In this document: piece by piece, positions 16,247 through 24,799 of the stretch | How positions within the stretch are numbered: position 1 is the stretch's first letter | How the letters are laid out: each line of letters starts with the position of its first letter | Source: Tannerellaceae bacterium | GTDB lineage: Bacteria; Bacteroidota; Bacteroidia; Bacteroidales; Tannerellaceae | Assembly: GCA_021201865.1 (NCBI GenBank) | Contig: JAJQEE010000006.1 | Span: 1 to 49,427, forward strand | Direction of reading: 5' to 3' | Length of the DNA: 49,427 nt | The notes under the pieces: generated by a model | What the model was told of the DNA's origin: nothing | Databases searched by the model: none | What the model saw: the letters and a program-made list of their open reading frames with translations, nothing else | Made by a program: the position numbers and the translations under genes

Positions 16247-17056
16247 ATGGAAAACACTATTCCAAATATGGAAAAAGGGGAAGAAAATTACAAAGTTCCT
16301 AACTTAGAAAAAGGGATAGCCGTCCTGGAATATCTCTCCCTGCATTCGAATGGAGGAACTTTGCAGGAGATCAAAACGGAGCTGGAGATCTCTCAGACCA
16401 CCGCCTACCGTATATTGAACACATTGGTCCGGTTGGACTATTTATTATATGATGAAGACTCAAAACGCTATAAACTTTCCCGGAAATTACTGACCTTAGG
16501 GTATCGTTCCCTGAATGAACATAATCTGCTGGAAACTGTCTTGCCCCGTTTGCGGGATCTGCGGGACCAGGTGAAAGAGACTGCCTGTTTTGGTGTACTG
16601 GGAAGTGAAAAAGGAATTTTCATTGAACAGGCACAAGGGCATCACACGTTCCGGTTTATCCTTTCTCCCGGTAAACCTTTTGAATTGCACTGTTCAGCTC
16701 CGGGAAAAGCTATTATGGCATACCTGCCGGATACAGTACGGAACCGTTATCTTTCATATATGGATTTTCCCCGGTACAATTCCCGTACCATCATAGACAA
16801 AGACGAATATCTGAAAGAATTAGACAAAGTCCGGACTGTTGGATATGCGATGGATAATGAAGAAGAAATGAGTGGTGTGATCTGTGTAGGAGCACCCATT
16901 TTTAATTACACCGGATATCCCTGCGGAGCGATCTGGATCTCCGGTCCGAAGGATCGCCTGACGAAAGAGGTTATTAAATCAGATATTGTATCCATCAAAG
17001 AGGTGGCCAGACTGATCTCTGCCGAATTGGGGTACAGTAAAGTACTGAAAACATGA
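16247..17056 (+). CDS. IclR-family transcriptional regulator
   Basis: A 269-residue one-component regulator. Residues 20-85 form the winged helix (AVLEYLSLHSNGGTLQEIKTELEISQTTAYRILNTLVRLDYL), and residues 100-265 form the GAF-like effector domain, with KGIFIEQAQG, FELHCSAPGKAIMAYLPD and VGAPIFNYTGYPCGAIWISG as family landmarks. IclR proteins bind small carboxylates or sugars acids. The gene sits first in a long co-directional series with only 10 bases to the next start, and a palindrome overlaps its own promoter, so autoregulation of the whole operon is likely. A second in-frame ATG follows at codon 8. Confidence 0.93.
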   Translation: MENTIPNMEKGEENYKVPNLEKGIAVLEYLSLHSNGGTLQEIKTELEISQTTAYRILNTLVRLDYLLYDEDSKRYKLSRKLLTLGYRSLNEHNLLETVLPRLRDLRDQVKETACFGVLGSEKGIFIEQAQGHHTFRFILSPGKPFELHCSAPGKAIMAYLPDTVRNRYLSYMDFPRYNSRTIIDKDEYLKELDKVRTVGYAMDNEEEMSGVICVGAPIFNYTGYPCGAIWISGPKDRLTKEVIKSDIVSIKEVARLISAELGYSKVLKT

Positions 17057-17066
17057 TTGAAAAACT

Positions 17067-18836
17067 ATGAAAACACACCCTATTTTTAAAATTCTTGTAT
17101 TCTTTGCTTTTTGCATGCTCTGTGGAGTTCTGCGGGCAAACCCCATTCCTTTTTTCACGACTGCGATTGTAAAGAATGAGGCAGGGGAGTTGATCCTTGC
17201 TCAAAAGGGAACTAAACGCATTGATATATTTTCTCCGGATGGTCAGATTTTACTTCGTTCTTTTCAGGTAGAGGAGACTCCCACCGGATTAGTGGCGGAT
17301 GGGAACCGGTTGTATGTCACCACTTTTGAAACCCAGGGGAAATTGATTGTTTTGTCTGTGGAAACCGGCGCTGTCGAATGGGCAGTAGCGACCGGTTCGG
17401 GTTGCACTTCTCCGTTATTAAGTCCGGACAAGTCCCACTTATATGTATGTAATCAGTTTGCCAATACAGTTTCGGAAATTGATCTGGCAAGTAAGCAGGT
17501 GGTCCGGAACGTGAAGGTACTGAGAGAACCTAAATCGGCTGTTTTCAGTCAGGACGGATCGGTTCTTTTCGTAACGAATTTTCTTCCGGCCCAGCGGGCA
17601 GATGTAGATGTGGTGGCCTCCTGTGTATCTGTGATCGATATGAAGCACTTCAGGAAGGTAAAAGATATTCAGTTAGCGAATGGAAGTAATGCTTTAAGGG
17701 ATATGTGTATTACTCCGGATGGGAAATATATATATGTCTCACACAATTTAGGACGGTTTACCGTTCCCACTTCCCAGTTACAACAAGGATGGATGAATAC
17801 GAGTGCCTTTAGTGTGATTGATGTAGCTTCCCGGGAACATCTTGGAGCAGTGCTGGTGGATGAAGCAGAGAGAGGAGCGGCTGGTATATGGAGTATTGCC
17901 TGTGATGAGAACTCCCTCTTTATTACCCACTCGGGAACCCATGAGGTGAGTGTGATAGATCATCAGGCTATGCGGAAAAAGTTTGAAGCTTATCCTCAGA
18001 AAGAGAATCTGAATTATGACCTGCAGTTTTTATATGGACTCCGGGAACGGGTGCGTTTGCAGGGAAATGGTCCCCGCTTGATGGTGTATACGGATAATAA
18101 ATTAGTCATTCCAACCTATTTTGCCGATGTGCTGAACTTTATGGATGTTTCCACATTAGCAGTTACGGGAGTGGAATTAAATCCGGGCCGGATCGAGAGT
18201 CCTGAAAATAAAGGGGAGAAGTATTTTAATGATGCGACCAAATGTTTTCAGGAATGGCAAAGCTGCAATGGCTGTCATCCGGGAGATGCCCGTACGGATG
18301 GAATGAATTGGGATTTGATGAATGACGGGGTAGGGAATTCAAAGAATTGTAAAAGTCTGTTATATAGCCATGTCACTCCTCCCAGTATGATCTCCGGGAT
18401 CCGGGAAACAGCCGAAATTGCTGTACGGGCCGGTTATAAACTGATTCAATTTTATGATGTGAATGAAGAGGATGCGATCTGTGTGGATCAGTATCTGAGA
18501 TCACTCCGGCCGGTTCCCAGTCCTTACTTAGTGAATGGAGAATTGCCTGAGAAAGCCAAAGAGGGCCGGAAGGTGTTTGATAAATTCAAATGTGGTGAAT
18601 GTCACAGTGGCCCTTACTACACAGATATGAAAATGCACCGGATCGGAGAAGATATTGAATTTGAGAAAGGTTGGGACACGCCTACTCTGATTGAAGTCTG
18701 GCGAACAGCCCCTTATCTGTTTGACGGACGTGCCGCAACGATGGAGGAGGTATTTGAAGTCCATAAGCATGGGATTGATAAAAAGATCTCTAAAAAAGAG
18801 GTGGAGGCTTTATCGGAATATGTAAACTCTTTATAA
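17067..18836 (+). CDS. YVTN beta-propeller di-heme cytochrome c (MauG/CcpA-like)
   Basis: A 589-residue exported protein. The signal peptide is residues 1-23 (ends LRAN). Residues 25-380 show repeated propeller blades (LLSPDKSHLYVCNQFANTVSEIDLASK, VFSQDGSVLFVTNF, CITPDGKYIYVSHNLG). The C-terminal part carries two c-heme motifs, CNGCH near residue 399 and CGECH near residue 509, within a cytochrome c peroxidase/MauG-like layout (TPTLIEVWRTAPYLFDGRAATMEEVF). This suggests a periplasmic redox enzyme or electron carrier. It follows the regulator by 10 bases and precedes the RidA-like gene by 9, so it is in the operon. The electron donor is unknown. Confidence 0.88.
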   Translation: MKTHPIFKILVFFAFCMLCGVLRANPIPFFTTAIVKNEAGELILAQKGTKRIDIFSPDGQILLRSFQVEETPTGLVADGNRLYVTTFETQGKLIVLSVETGAVEWAVATGSGCTSPLLSPDKSHLYVCNQFANTVSEIDLASKQVVRNVKVLREPKSAVFSQDGSVLFVTNFLPAQRADVDVVASCVSVIDMKHFRKVKDIQLANGSNALRDMCITPDGKYIYVSHNLGRFTVPTSQLQQGWMNTSAFSVIDVASREHLGAVLVDEAERGAAGIWSIACDENSLFITHSGTHEVSVIDHQAMRKKFEAYPQKENLNYDLQFLYGLRERVRLQGNGPRLMVYTDNKLVIPTYFADVLNFMDVSTLAVTGVELNPGRIESPENKGEKYFNDATKCFQEWQSCNGCHPGDARTDGMNWDLMNDGVGNSKNCKSLLYSHVTPPSMISGIRETAEIAVRAGYKLIQFYDVNEEDAICVDQYLRSLRPVPSPYLVNGELPEKAKEGRKVFDKFKCGECHSGPYYTDMKMHRIGEDIEFEKGWDTPTLIEVWRTAPYLFDGRAATMEEVFEVHKHGIDKKISKKEVEALSEYVNSL

Positions 18837-18845
18837 GAAAAAACA

Positions 18846-19955
18846 ATGAATTACTGCCATAAAATAAAATATCAGATATATAGTACCAAAAAAGATCTGT
18901 TTCCGGTGATGGTAGAGAGATTGCTGGAACAACTTCCGGAAAAGGTAGCGGTGTTGAGATTAGCCTTTTTCGGAATGCCTCCTACGAATGAAGAGTATCT
19001 GGTCCGCCGGAAGATATTAAAGGAGAAAGTGCTGCAAAAGTTTGGTGAAGAACAACCGGCTTTGAGTTATGTCTCCCAGCCACCTTTACATGCGTCTCTG
19101 ATCCTTGAAGCCCATTTTTTAGAGAACAGCGAGGATACGGATGTCATAAAATATAAATCGATAGATGGTTTACCCTATGTCCTATGGGAAAATCCGTATG
19201 GACGTTTTCTGTATGCCGGAGGATTCCAGACAGATATTCTGGAGTGGAGCATTGCGAAACAATCTATCGCGGTTTTTGAAAAGATAGAAGCTCTACTGCA
19301 AAAGGAAAAATTTCCCATCCATAGTATTATCCGCCAATGGAACTATATCGAACGGATCACTGATTTTGAAGGGGAGAATCAACATTATCAATCCTTCAAT
19401 AATGCCCGTAGTGATTTTTATGCAAAGGATAACTGGCCGGCGGGCTATCCGGCAGCTACCGGGATCGGAACGAATTTAGGTGGGATCTTAGTGGATATGG
19501 ATGCGGCTGTTTTTACCTCCGCAGATGCTTTTACAACGCCGATAGATAATAAACTACAGGTAGCCGCACATGCTTATTCGGAGCAGGTACTGGCAGCATC
19601 ACAGCATAAAAAAGCTACGCCGAAGTTTGAACGGGCTAAAAGTATCACTGCCGGAAAGGACCGGCTTGTCTATATTTCCGGTACGGCTGCAATCCGGGGT
19701 GAGGAGAGTCTGACGGGGGTCGGACTCGAAAAACAATTACATATTACGATGGAGAATATCGCTCAGCTTACAGGGAACGCCCATATCTGCATGCTGAGGG
19801 TATATCTGAAAGAGAAGGAAGATTATCAACAGTCAAAAGAGTTGATGGATGGTTACTCACTGTCCGTTCCCATATCTTATATGTGGGCAGATGTATGCAG
19901 AGATGAATTGTTGATTGAAATAGAAGGGATCGCCTTAGAAAAAGGAGTTCAGTAG
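18846..19955 (+). CDS. RidA/YjgF-fold chorismatase-like protein (FkbO/Hyg5 type)
   Basis: A 369-residue protein with the two-domain RidA-like build of FkbO-type chorismatases, formerly annotated pteridine-dependent deoxygenases. The diagnostic stretch GYPAATGIGTNLGG lies near residue 201, and the second RidA-like domain follows (RLVYISGTAAIRGEESLTGVGLEKQLHITMENI and MLRVYLKEKEDYQ). FkbO enzymes hydrolyse chorismate. No chorismate pathway gene lies nearby, so the real substrate may be different. There is no signal peptide, so it acts in the cytoplasm even though the neighbours are exported. It lies in the middle of the operon. Confidence 0.75.
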   Translation: MNYCHKIKYQIYSTKKDLFPVMVERLLEQLPEKVAVLRLAFFGMPPTNEEYLVRRKILKEKVLQKFGEEQPALSYVSQPPLHASLILEAHFLENSEDTDVIKYKSIDGLPYVLWENPYGRFLYAGGFQTDILEWSIAKQSIAVFEKIEALLQKEKFPIHSIIRQWNYIERITDFEGENQHYQSFNNARSDFYAKDNWPAGYPAATGIGTNLGGILVDMDAAVFTSADAFTTPIDNKLQVAAHAYSEQVLAASQHKKATPKFERAKSITAGKDRLVYISGTAAIRGEESLTGVGLEKQLHITMENIAQLTGNAHICMLRVYLKEKEDYQQSKELMDGYSLSVPISYMWADVCRDELLIEIEGIALEKGVQ

Positions 19956-20017
19956 ACAACGAGTGATAACTTCCTGAATACTTGATTTTATTTAAATAAC
20001 AATTAATTATATGACGT

Positions 20018-20719
20018 ATGAAAAAAGGATTTTACGCAAAACGTTGGGTTTTGGGAGTGCTTATTGTATGTATGACCGCATGTACAGGGAATTCTTCCTC
20101 CGGGGAGAAAACAGGTGAACAACAATCAAATTGTAAAAATAAAAAAGAGATGGCTTATTCTAAAAAGTACACAAACGCAGATTTCTACAAAGATGGGAAA
20201 TTTGATGAAGAAGCAGGGATGAATGCTTTCAAAGACATGTTTGAGTTTTATGATGTTCCTTTCACTCCTCTGATGGAAAAAGAGATGTGGGTCACTGATT
20301 TTGGCCTTGGGGATTTCGAGCATGTAGGTATGGGTGGTATCTTCTGGGTAAATGATGAAGTGCATAGTTATTTTGCTCATGCTATTTATTTGTTACCCAA
20401 CCAGATGATTCCGGAACATGCGCATGTGAAAACAGCGTTTGCACCTAAATTTGAGTCCTGGATGGTGACGAAAGGATGGGCCTACAATTTCTCTGAAATA
20501 GGAGAGGAGACACCGGACGCTCCGGCTCTTCCGGCTTCTCACGGTCCGGTAAAAAGTAAAAATTTTGTGGTACAGCAAGTAGGAGAGGTGATCCATCTGA
20601 AAAAAGAGGAATCTTTCCACTTTCTGTTAGCAGGTCCTGAAGGTGCCATCGTGGATGAATGGGCATCTTACCATGATAATGACGGTTTACGTTTCAGTAA
20701 TCCGGATGCTGCTTTATAA
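20018..20719 (+). CDS. Cupin-like lipoprotein, sugar-isomerase-like
   Basis: A 233-residue exported protein with a lipobox (MTAC, residue 22 Cys). The body has a cupin pattern: IYLLPNQMIPEHAHVKT with HAH near residue 130, VTKGWAYNF, and a closing WASYHDNDGLRFSNP. The layout recalls the D-lyxose/mannose isomerase-like cupins, where His and Glu side chains bind a divalent metal. Isomerase activity is not proven, and a sugar-binding or oxidase role is possible. It sits between the chorismatase-like gene and the giant cytochrome, 62 bases after the former. Confidence 0.7.
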   Translation: MKKGFYAKRWVLGVLIVCMTACTGNSSSGEKTGEQQSNCKNKKEMAYSKKYTNADFYKDGKFDEEAGMNAFKDMFEFYDVPFTPLMEKEMWVTDFGLGDFEHVGMGGIFWVNDEVHSYFAHAIYLLPNQMIPEHAHVKTAFAPKFESWMVTKGWAYNFSEIGEETPDAPALPASHGPVKSKNFVVQQVGEVIHLKKEESFHFLLAGPEGAIVDEWASYHDNDGLRFSNPDAAL

Positions 20720-20751
20720 GACTTCATTCCACCTTATAATCTAAGTAATAC

Positions 20752-21645
20752 ATGAACAAATTATTCATTTGGTCATCGCTCCTGTTTTCCTGCTTTGTGC
20801 TGCAGGCTCCTGCACAAAAGCCAAAGAAAGCAGAGAACTGGATTGATGCCGCTGTTAAACAAAAATCAGAACTCCGCTCCAAACTGGCGGGTTCTGGCAT
20901 GCCGGTGGTCTCCTCCTTTGTGAAGGCCAAACAGAAAGCGGAACCTATTTCCGCGGATCTGACCGGATTAGAGGAACTGGTACTGATCACCTCAGCCGGA
21001 CCTGATGGGAATGACTGGGACTGGGGGACCTGGGCCAATGCCAAACTAATCAAAGCAGATGGAAGTTTTGTCTGGCTGGAGGAGCTGGATCCCTATTTCT
21101 GGTTTTCCGGATCCGGAAGTATTAGTAAAGAAGGAGATTTATATGGTAATCCGCTAACCATTGGTGGTAAGCCTTATGAGCATAGTGTCCTGTGCCATGC
21201 GGATGGTGTGATGATCTATGCTTTAGACGAGGAGTTTGTCCGCTTTGAAGCAGAAGTAGGGTTGGCAGACCAATCGACTGTCGGAAGTGTCTATTTCCGT
21301 GTACAGAATGTTTTCCCGAAAGAAGAGGTGGCACAATTAGTGGCTAAGTATCCCAAAGAGATGGGTACTTTTTCAGCCCATGTGGATGCTTTGGAAACCT
21401 GGCTATCCTCCACGGATGCTTCCCTGGAAAAAGAGACGATCCTTACCATGACAGCAGGGTTGAAAGACAATAGCTATTTTAAAAACGCTGTCCGGGAAAT
21501 TGAGAAGGAATCGAATGTGGATACACAGATCCGGAAATATCTGGAACTATATGAAAAGGCATACCACGTATGTGAATTGCAGGCTGACCTGGAATGGCTA
21601 AAAGTGGAATCTGTTTCTCTTGCGTTTGATGATATGAAAAAATGA
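20752..21645 (+). CDS. NPCBM-domain exported protein, likely the N-terminal part of a split giant cytochrome
   Basis: The signal peptide is residues 1-21 (ends APAQ). The NPCBM/NEW2 carbohydrate-binding-like domain spans about residues 75-185, with the typical GLADQSTVGSVYFRVQNVF. A helical region follows and the frame ends in FDDMKK and TGA. The stop overlaps the next start in an ATGA, and the run of six A at 21637-21642 is where the frame breaks: seven A would join both frames into one protein of about 1331 residues. The fusion is favoured because the downstream part has heme motifs that need export but has no signal peptide of its own. Termination-reinitiation or a -1 slip on the A-run are alternatives. 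Confidence 0.75.
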   Translation: MNKLFIWSSLLFSCFVLQAPAQKPKKAENWIDAAVKQKSELRSKLAGSGMPVVSSFVKAKQKAEPISADLTGLEELVLITSAGPDGNDWDWGTWANAKLIKADGSFVWLEELDPYFWFSGSGSISKEGDLYGNPLTIGGKPYEHSVLCHADGVMIYALDEEFVRFEAEVGLADQSTVGSVYFRVQNVFPKEEVAQLVAKYPKEMGTFSAHVDALETWLSSTDASLEKETILTMTAGLKDNSYFKNAVREIEKESNVDTQIRKYLELYEKAYHVCELQADLEWLKVESVSLAFDDMKK

Positions 21646-24600
21646 AAGGCTTTGATGCGTCCGTGTATCAGCCTTTGATGGATGAATTGACCCGATTGGT
21701 AAAAACCGGTTTCCAGGGCATTTATACCTTAGAGCCTGAAGCGATCGCCCATGCGGAGAAAGCGCTGGCTAACAAACGGACAATTTTATTAGCGAATCCT
21801 TATCTGGACGTAGATAAGGTAGTGGCTACCCGTTTCAGGCTGGGTACGAATGCCCGGAAAGCCATGGCTCCGGATCTCGGTACGCAGGCGAATAACTGGA
21901 GTAACCAGCAGTCTACTTACCGGACCGGTTTTGACGCGGACATTATTGAATTAAGCAATCTGAGAGACCGCATTCAGGAACGGACTATTTTTAAACCGGA
22001 GGGAACGGCTTCTATTGCAGACCTGAAATTACACTGGGATGCCAATAAGCTGATGTTCACTTCCCTGATGCCGGATGAGCGCTGGAACGTATTTGAAGTG
22101 CAATTAGACGGATCCGGATATAAACCTCTGGTTGAGACTGTGGAGCCGGACCTGGAATTCTATGACGGAACCTGGTTGCCGGACGGGCGGATCATTGCGA
22201 ATGCAAATATCGGTTATCAGGGTGTTCCCTGTGTAAGTGGGGATGATCCTGTAGGAAATATGGTTTTATATGATCCGCAGAATAAAAATATGCGCCGTCT
22301 GACTTTTGACCAGGATGCTAACTGGAATCCGGTGATCATGCATAACGGCCGTGTGATGTATGTACGCTGGGAGTATACGGATCTGACCCACTATTTTTCC
22401 CGTATCGTCATGCATATGAACCCGGATGGTACGGAAAACAAAGCACTGTTCGGAAGTGGTTCCATGTTCCCGAACAGTACATTTGATGTCCAGCCATTAC
22501 CCGGACATTCTTCCGCCTTTATCGGCGTGATCTCCGGGCATCACGGCATTGCCCGTTCCGGACGCCTGATCCTGTTTGATCCGACCAAAGCACGTAAAGG
22601 GGTAGAGGGAATGATCCAGGAAATCCCTTTCCGCAACCGTCCGATCATTCCTGAAATCAAAGATGAGTTGGTCAATGGTGTCTGGCCACAATTTGTGAAA
22701 CCGGCTCCATTAAATGATAAGTATTTTCTGGTAGCAGGAAAACTGGACCCCAAAGATCTCTGGGGTATCTATCTGGTGGATGTGTATGACAATGTGACCT
22801 GCCTGATCAAAGAAGAGGGAGAGGGTTTTATCAGCCCGATTGCCTTGATCCGGAGAGAGACACCTCCGGCTATTCCGGACCGTGTAAATTTAAACGACAA
22901 AGAATCAACTGTATTCATACAGGATATTTATGAAGGAGAGGGCTTGCGGGGTGTACCCCGGGGAACGGTTAAATCTCTTCGTATCCATTCCTATGAATAT
23001 GCCTATCTGAAAACACCTTCTGATCACACTGCGCAAGGTATTCAAAGCGGATGGGATATTAAACGTCTGTTGGGAACTGTTCCGGTGGAAGAGGATGGTT
23101 CGGTGATCTTTAAGGTTCCGGCCAATACTCCTATTTCCATCCAACCATTGGACAAAGACGGAGCTGCTGTGCAATGGATGCGGAGCTGGTTTACCGGTAT
23201 GCCGGGAGAAATTGTTTCCTGCGTAGGTTGCCATGAAGACCAGAACCAGATTCCTATACCTAAGCGTGTGATAGCCTCTCAAAAAGCACCGGTGAATTTA
23301 ACTCTTCCCGAAGGAGGGATTCGCTCATTCACGTTTGACCTGGAAATGCAGCCTATTTTAGACCGGGCCTGTGTGGCTTGCCATACAGGTGAAGGAAAAG
23401 CGTTTGACTTGCGTGGCGGAACAAAGGATGAAAAAGGTTTTGGAACTGCTTATCTGAATTTGCATCCTTATGTACACCGTCAGGGACCGGAAGCGGATAT
23501 GATCGTTTTACAGCCGTATGAATATCATGCCAATACCAGTGACCTGGTTCGTATCCTGAAAACCGGGCATTACAATGTCAAACTGACGGAGGAGGAATGG
23601 AAAGTTTTATATAACTGGATTGATTATAATGTGCCGGATAAAGGCTATTTTGATGCAAACCCGTATGACGGCTTCCCTTATCAGGGATATGACCAGATCG
23701 CACGCCGCAGGGAATTGAAGGATAAATATGCCAATGGAGCCGGTGTAGACTGGAAAAAAGAGATCGCTGATTATGCTGCTTATCTAAAAGGAAAAGGGGA
23801 GATTAAAGCAGAATATCCGGAGAAGGCAGCTCCCGTAAAAGAGAAAGCGGTGAAAGCAAAAGGATGGCCTTTTGACCAGGAGGCTATCCGTACGATGCTG
23901 GCAAATGAAAAAGAAACCCGCAAAGAGATCGTGCTGGCACCGGGAATCCGTATGACCTTTGTCCGGATCCCGGCCGGACAGTTCATCATGGGTAGTGCGA
24001 ATGGAGCCCCGGATAACAGACCTGCTTTCAAAACAGTGATCCGTAAACCCTTCTGGATGGCTGAGATCGAGGTAACCAATGAACAGTATAACGTCCTGGT
24101 TCCTGAACATGACAGCCGGTATGTAGACCAGCATTGGAAAGATCATACCCGCCCGGGTTATGAAGCGAATCTGCCGGAACAACCGGTGATCCGGGTAAGT
24201 TATGAAGATGCGATGGCCTATTGCCGGATGCTGAGTGAGCAGACCGGACTGAATATCACCCTACCGACTGAGGCGCAGTGGGAATGGGCCTGCCGTGCCG
24301 GTCATGACGGGGATTTCTGGTATGGTAACCTGAATACGGATTTCGGTTCCTATGAAAACCTGGCGGATGCCCAGTTGTTGAAAATGGCGGTAAGTGGTAT
24401 TGATCCGCAACCGATGAGTGAAGACAACCCATGGTATCCCTATTATAGTTTCCTTCCGAAAGAAGAAAGTGTGGATGACGGGCATATGATCCAGGTGGCT
24501 TCCCGGACTTACCAGGCCAATCCGTTCGGATTGCATAGTATGCATGGGAACATTGCCGAGTGGACCCGTTCCGACTATCTTCCGTATCCTTATACGGAGA

Positions 24601-24746
24601 AAGTTAAAACATCTTCAGATTACAAAGTTGTGCGTGGAGGTTCGTATATTGATCGCCCGAAATTCTCTACTGCGTATGCCCGGAAAGCATATTACCCATG
24701 GCAACGCGTTCATAATGTAGGATTTAGAGTAATAATAGAGGACTAA
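21642..24746 (+). CDS. HzsA-like propeller, di-heme cytochrome and SUMF1-domain protein
   Basis: A 1034-residue multidomain protein. The first 110 residues are helical. A TolB/WD40-like propeller related to the hydrazine synthase alpha subunit follows (about 120-500). Two c-heme motifs, CVGCH near residue 527 and CVACH near residue 577, come next, and a SUMF1/FGE-type domain closes the chain (about 763-1034). The SUMF1 domain lacks the two catalytic cysteines of formylglycine-generating enzymes: it ends GFRVIIED instead of GFRCA. A binding or structural role is therefore more likely than formylglycine formation. It lacks a signal peptide, which is why it is probably one polypeptide with the upstream gene. 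The CcsBA gene follows. Confidence 0.8.
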   Translation: MKGFDASVYQPLMDELTRLVKTGFQGIYTLEPEAIAHAEKALANKRTILLANPYLDVDKVVATRFRLGTNARKAMAPDLGTQANNWSNQQSTYRTGFDADIIELSNLRDRIQERTIFKPEGTASIADLKLHWDANKLMFTSLMPDERWNVFEVQLDGSGYKPLVETVEPDLEFYDGTWLPDGRIIANANIGYQGVPCVSGDDPVGNMVLYDPQNKNMRRLTFDQDANWNPVIMHNGRVMYVRWEYTDLTHYFSRIVMHMNPDGTENKALFGSGSMFPNSTFDVQPLPGHSSAFIGVISGHHGIARSGRLILFDPTKARKGVEGMIQEIPFRNRPIIPEIKDELVNGVWPQFVKPAPLNDKYFLVAGKLDPKDLWGIYLVDVYDNVTCLIKEEGEGFISPIALIRRETPPAIPDRVNLNDKESTVFIQDIYEGEGLRGVPRGTVKSLRIHSYEYAYLKTPSDHTAQGIQSGWDIKRLLGTVPVEEDGSVIFKVPANTPISIQPLDKDGAAVQWMRSWFTGMPGEIVSCVGCHEDQNQIPIPKRVIASQKAPVNLTLPEGGIRSFTFDLEMQPILDRACVACHTGEGKAFDLRGGTKDEKGFGTAYLNLHPYVHRQGPEADMIVLQPYEYHANTSDLVRILKTGHYNVKLTEEEWKVLYNWIDYNVPDKGYFDANPYDGFPYQGYDQIARRRELKDKYANGAGVDWKKEIADYAAYLKGKGEIKAEYPEKAAPVKEKAVKAKGWPFDQEAIRTMLANEKETRKEIVLAPGIRMTFVRIPAGQFIMGSANGAPDNRPAFKTVIRKPFWMAEIEVTNEQYNVLVPEHDSRYVDQHWKDHTRPGYEANLPEQPVIRVSYEDAMAYCRMLSEQTGLNITLPTEAQWEWACRAGHDGDFWYGNLNTDFGSYENLADAQLLKMAVSGIDPQPMSEDNPWYPYYSFLPKEESVDDGHMIQVASRTYQANPFGLHSMHGNIAEWTRSDYLPYPYTEKVKTSSDYKVVRGGSYIDRPKFSTAYARKAYYPWQRVHNVGFRVIIED

Positions 24747-24799
24747 TCCCATAAACCGGTACTTAAGTCTCAGGGATTTAGGTACTGGTTTTACACTTA

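Noticed and set aside
21637..21645. Programmed -1 frameshift on the A6 run in the NPCBM/HzsA gene
   Set aside because: The run fits a slippery site, but with other run-length errors in the same window a sequence error is the simpler reading, so it is kept only as an alternative.
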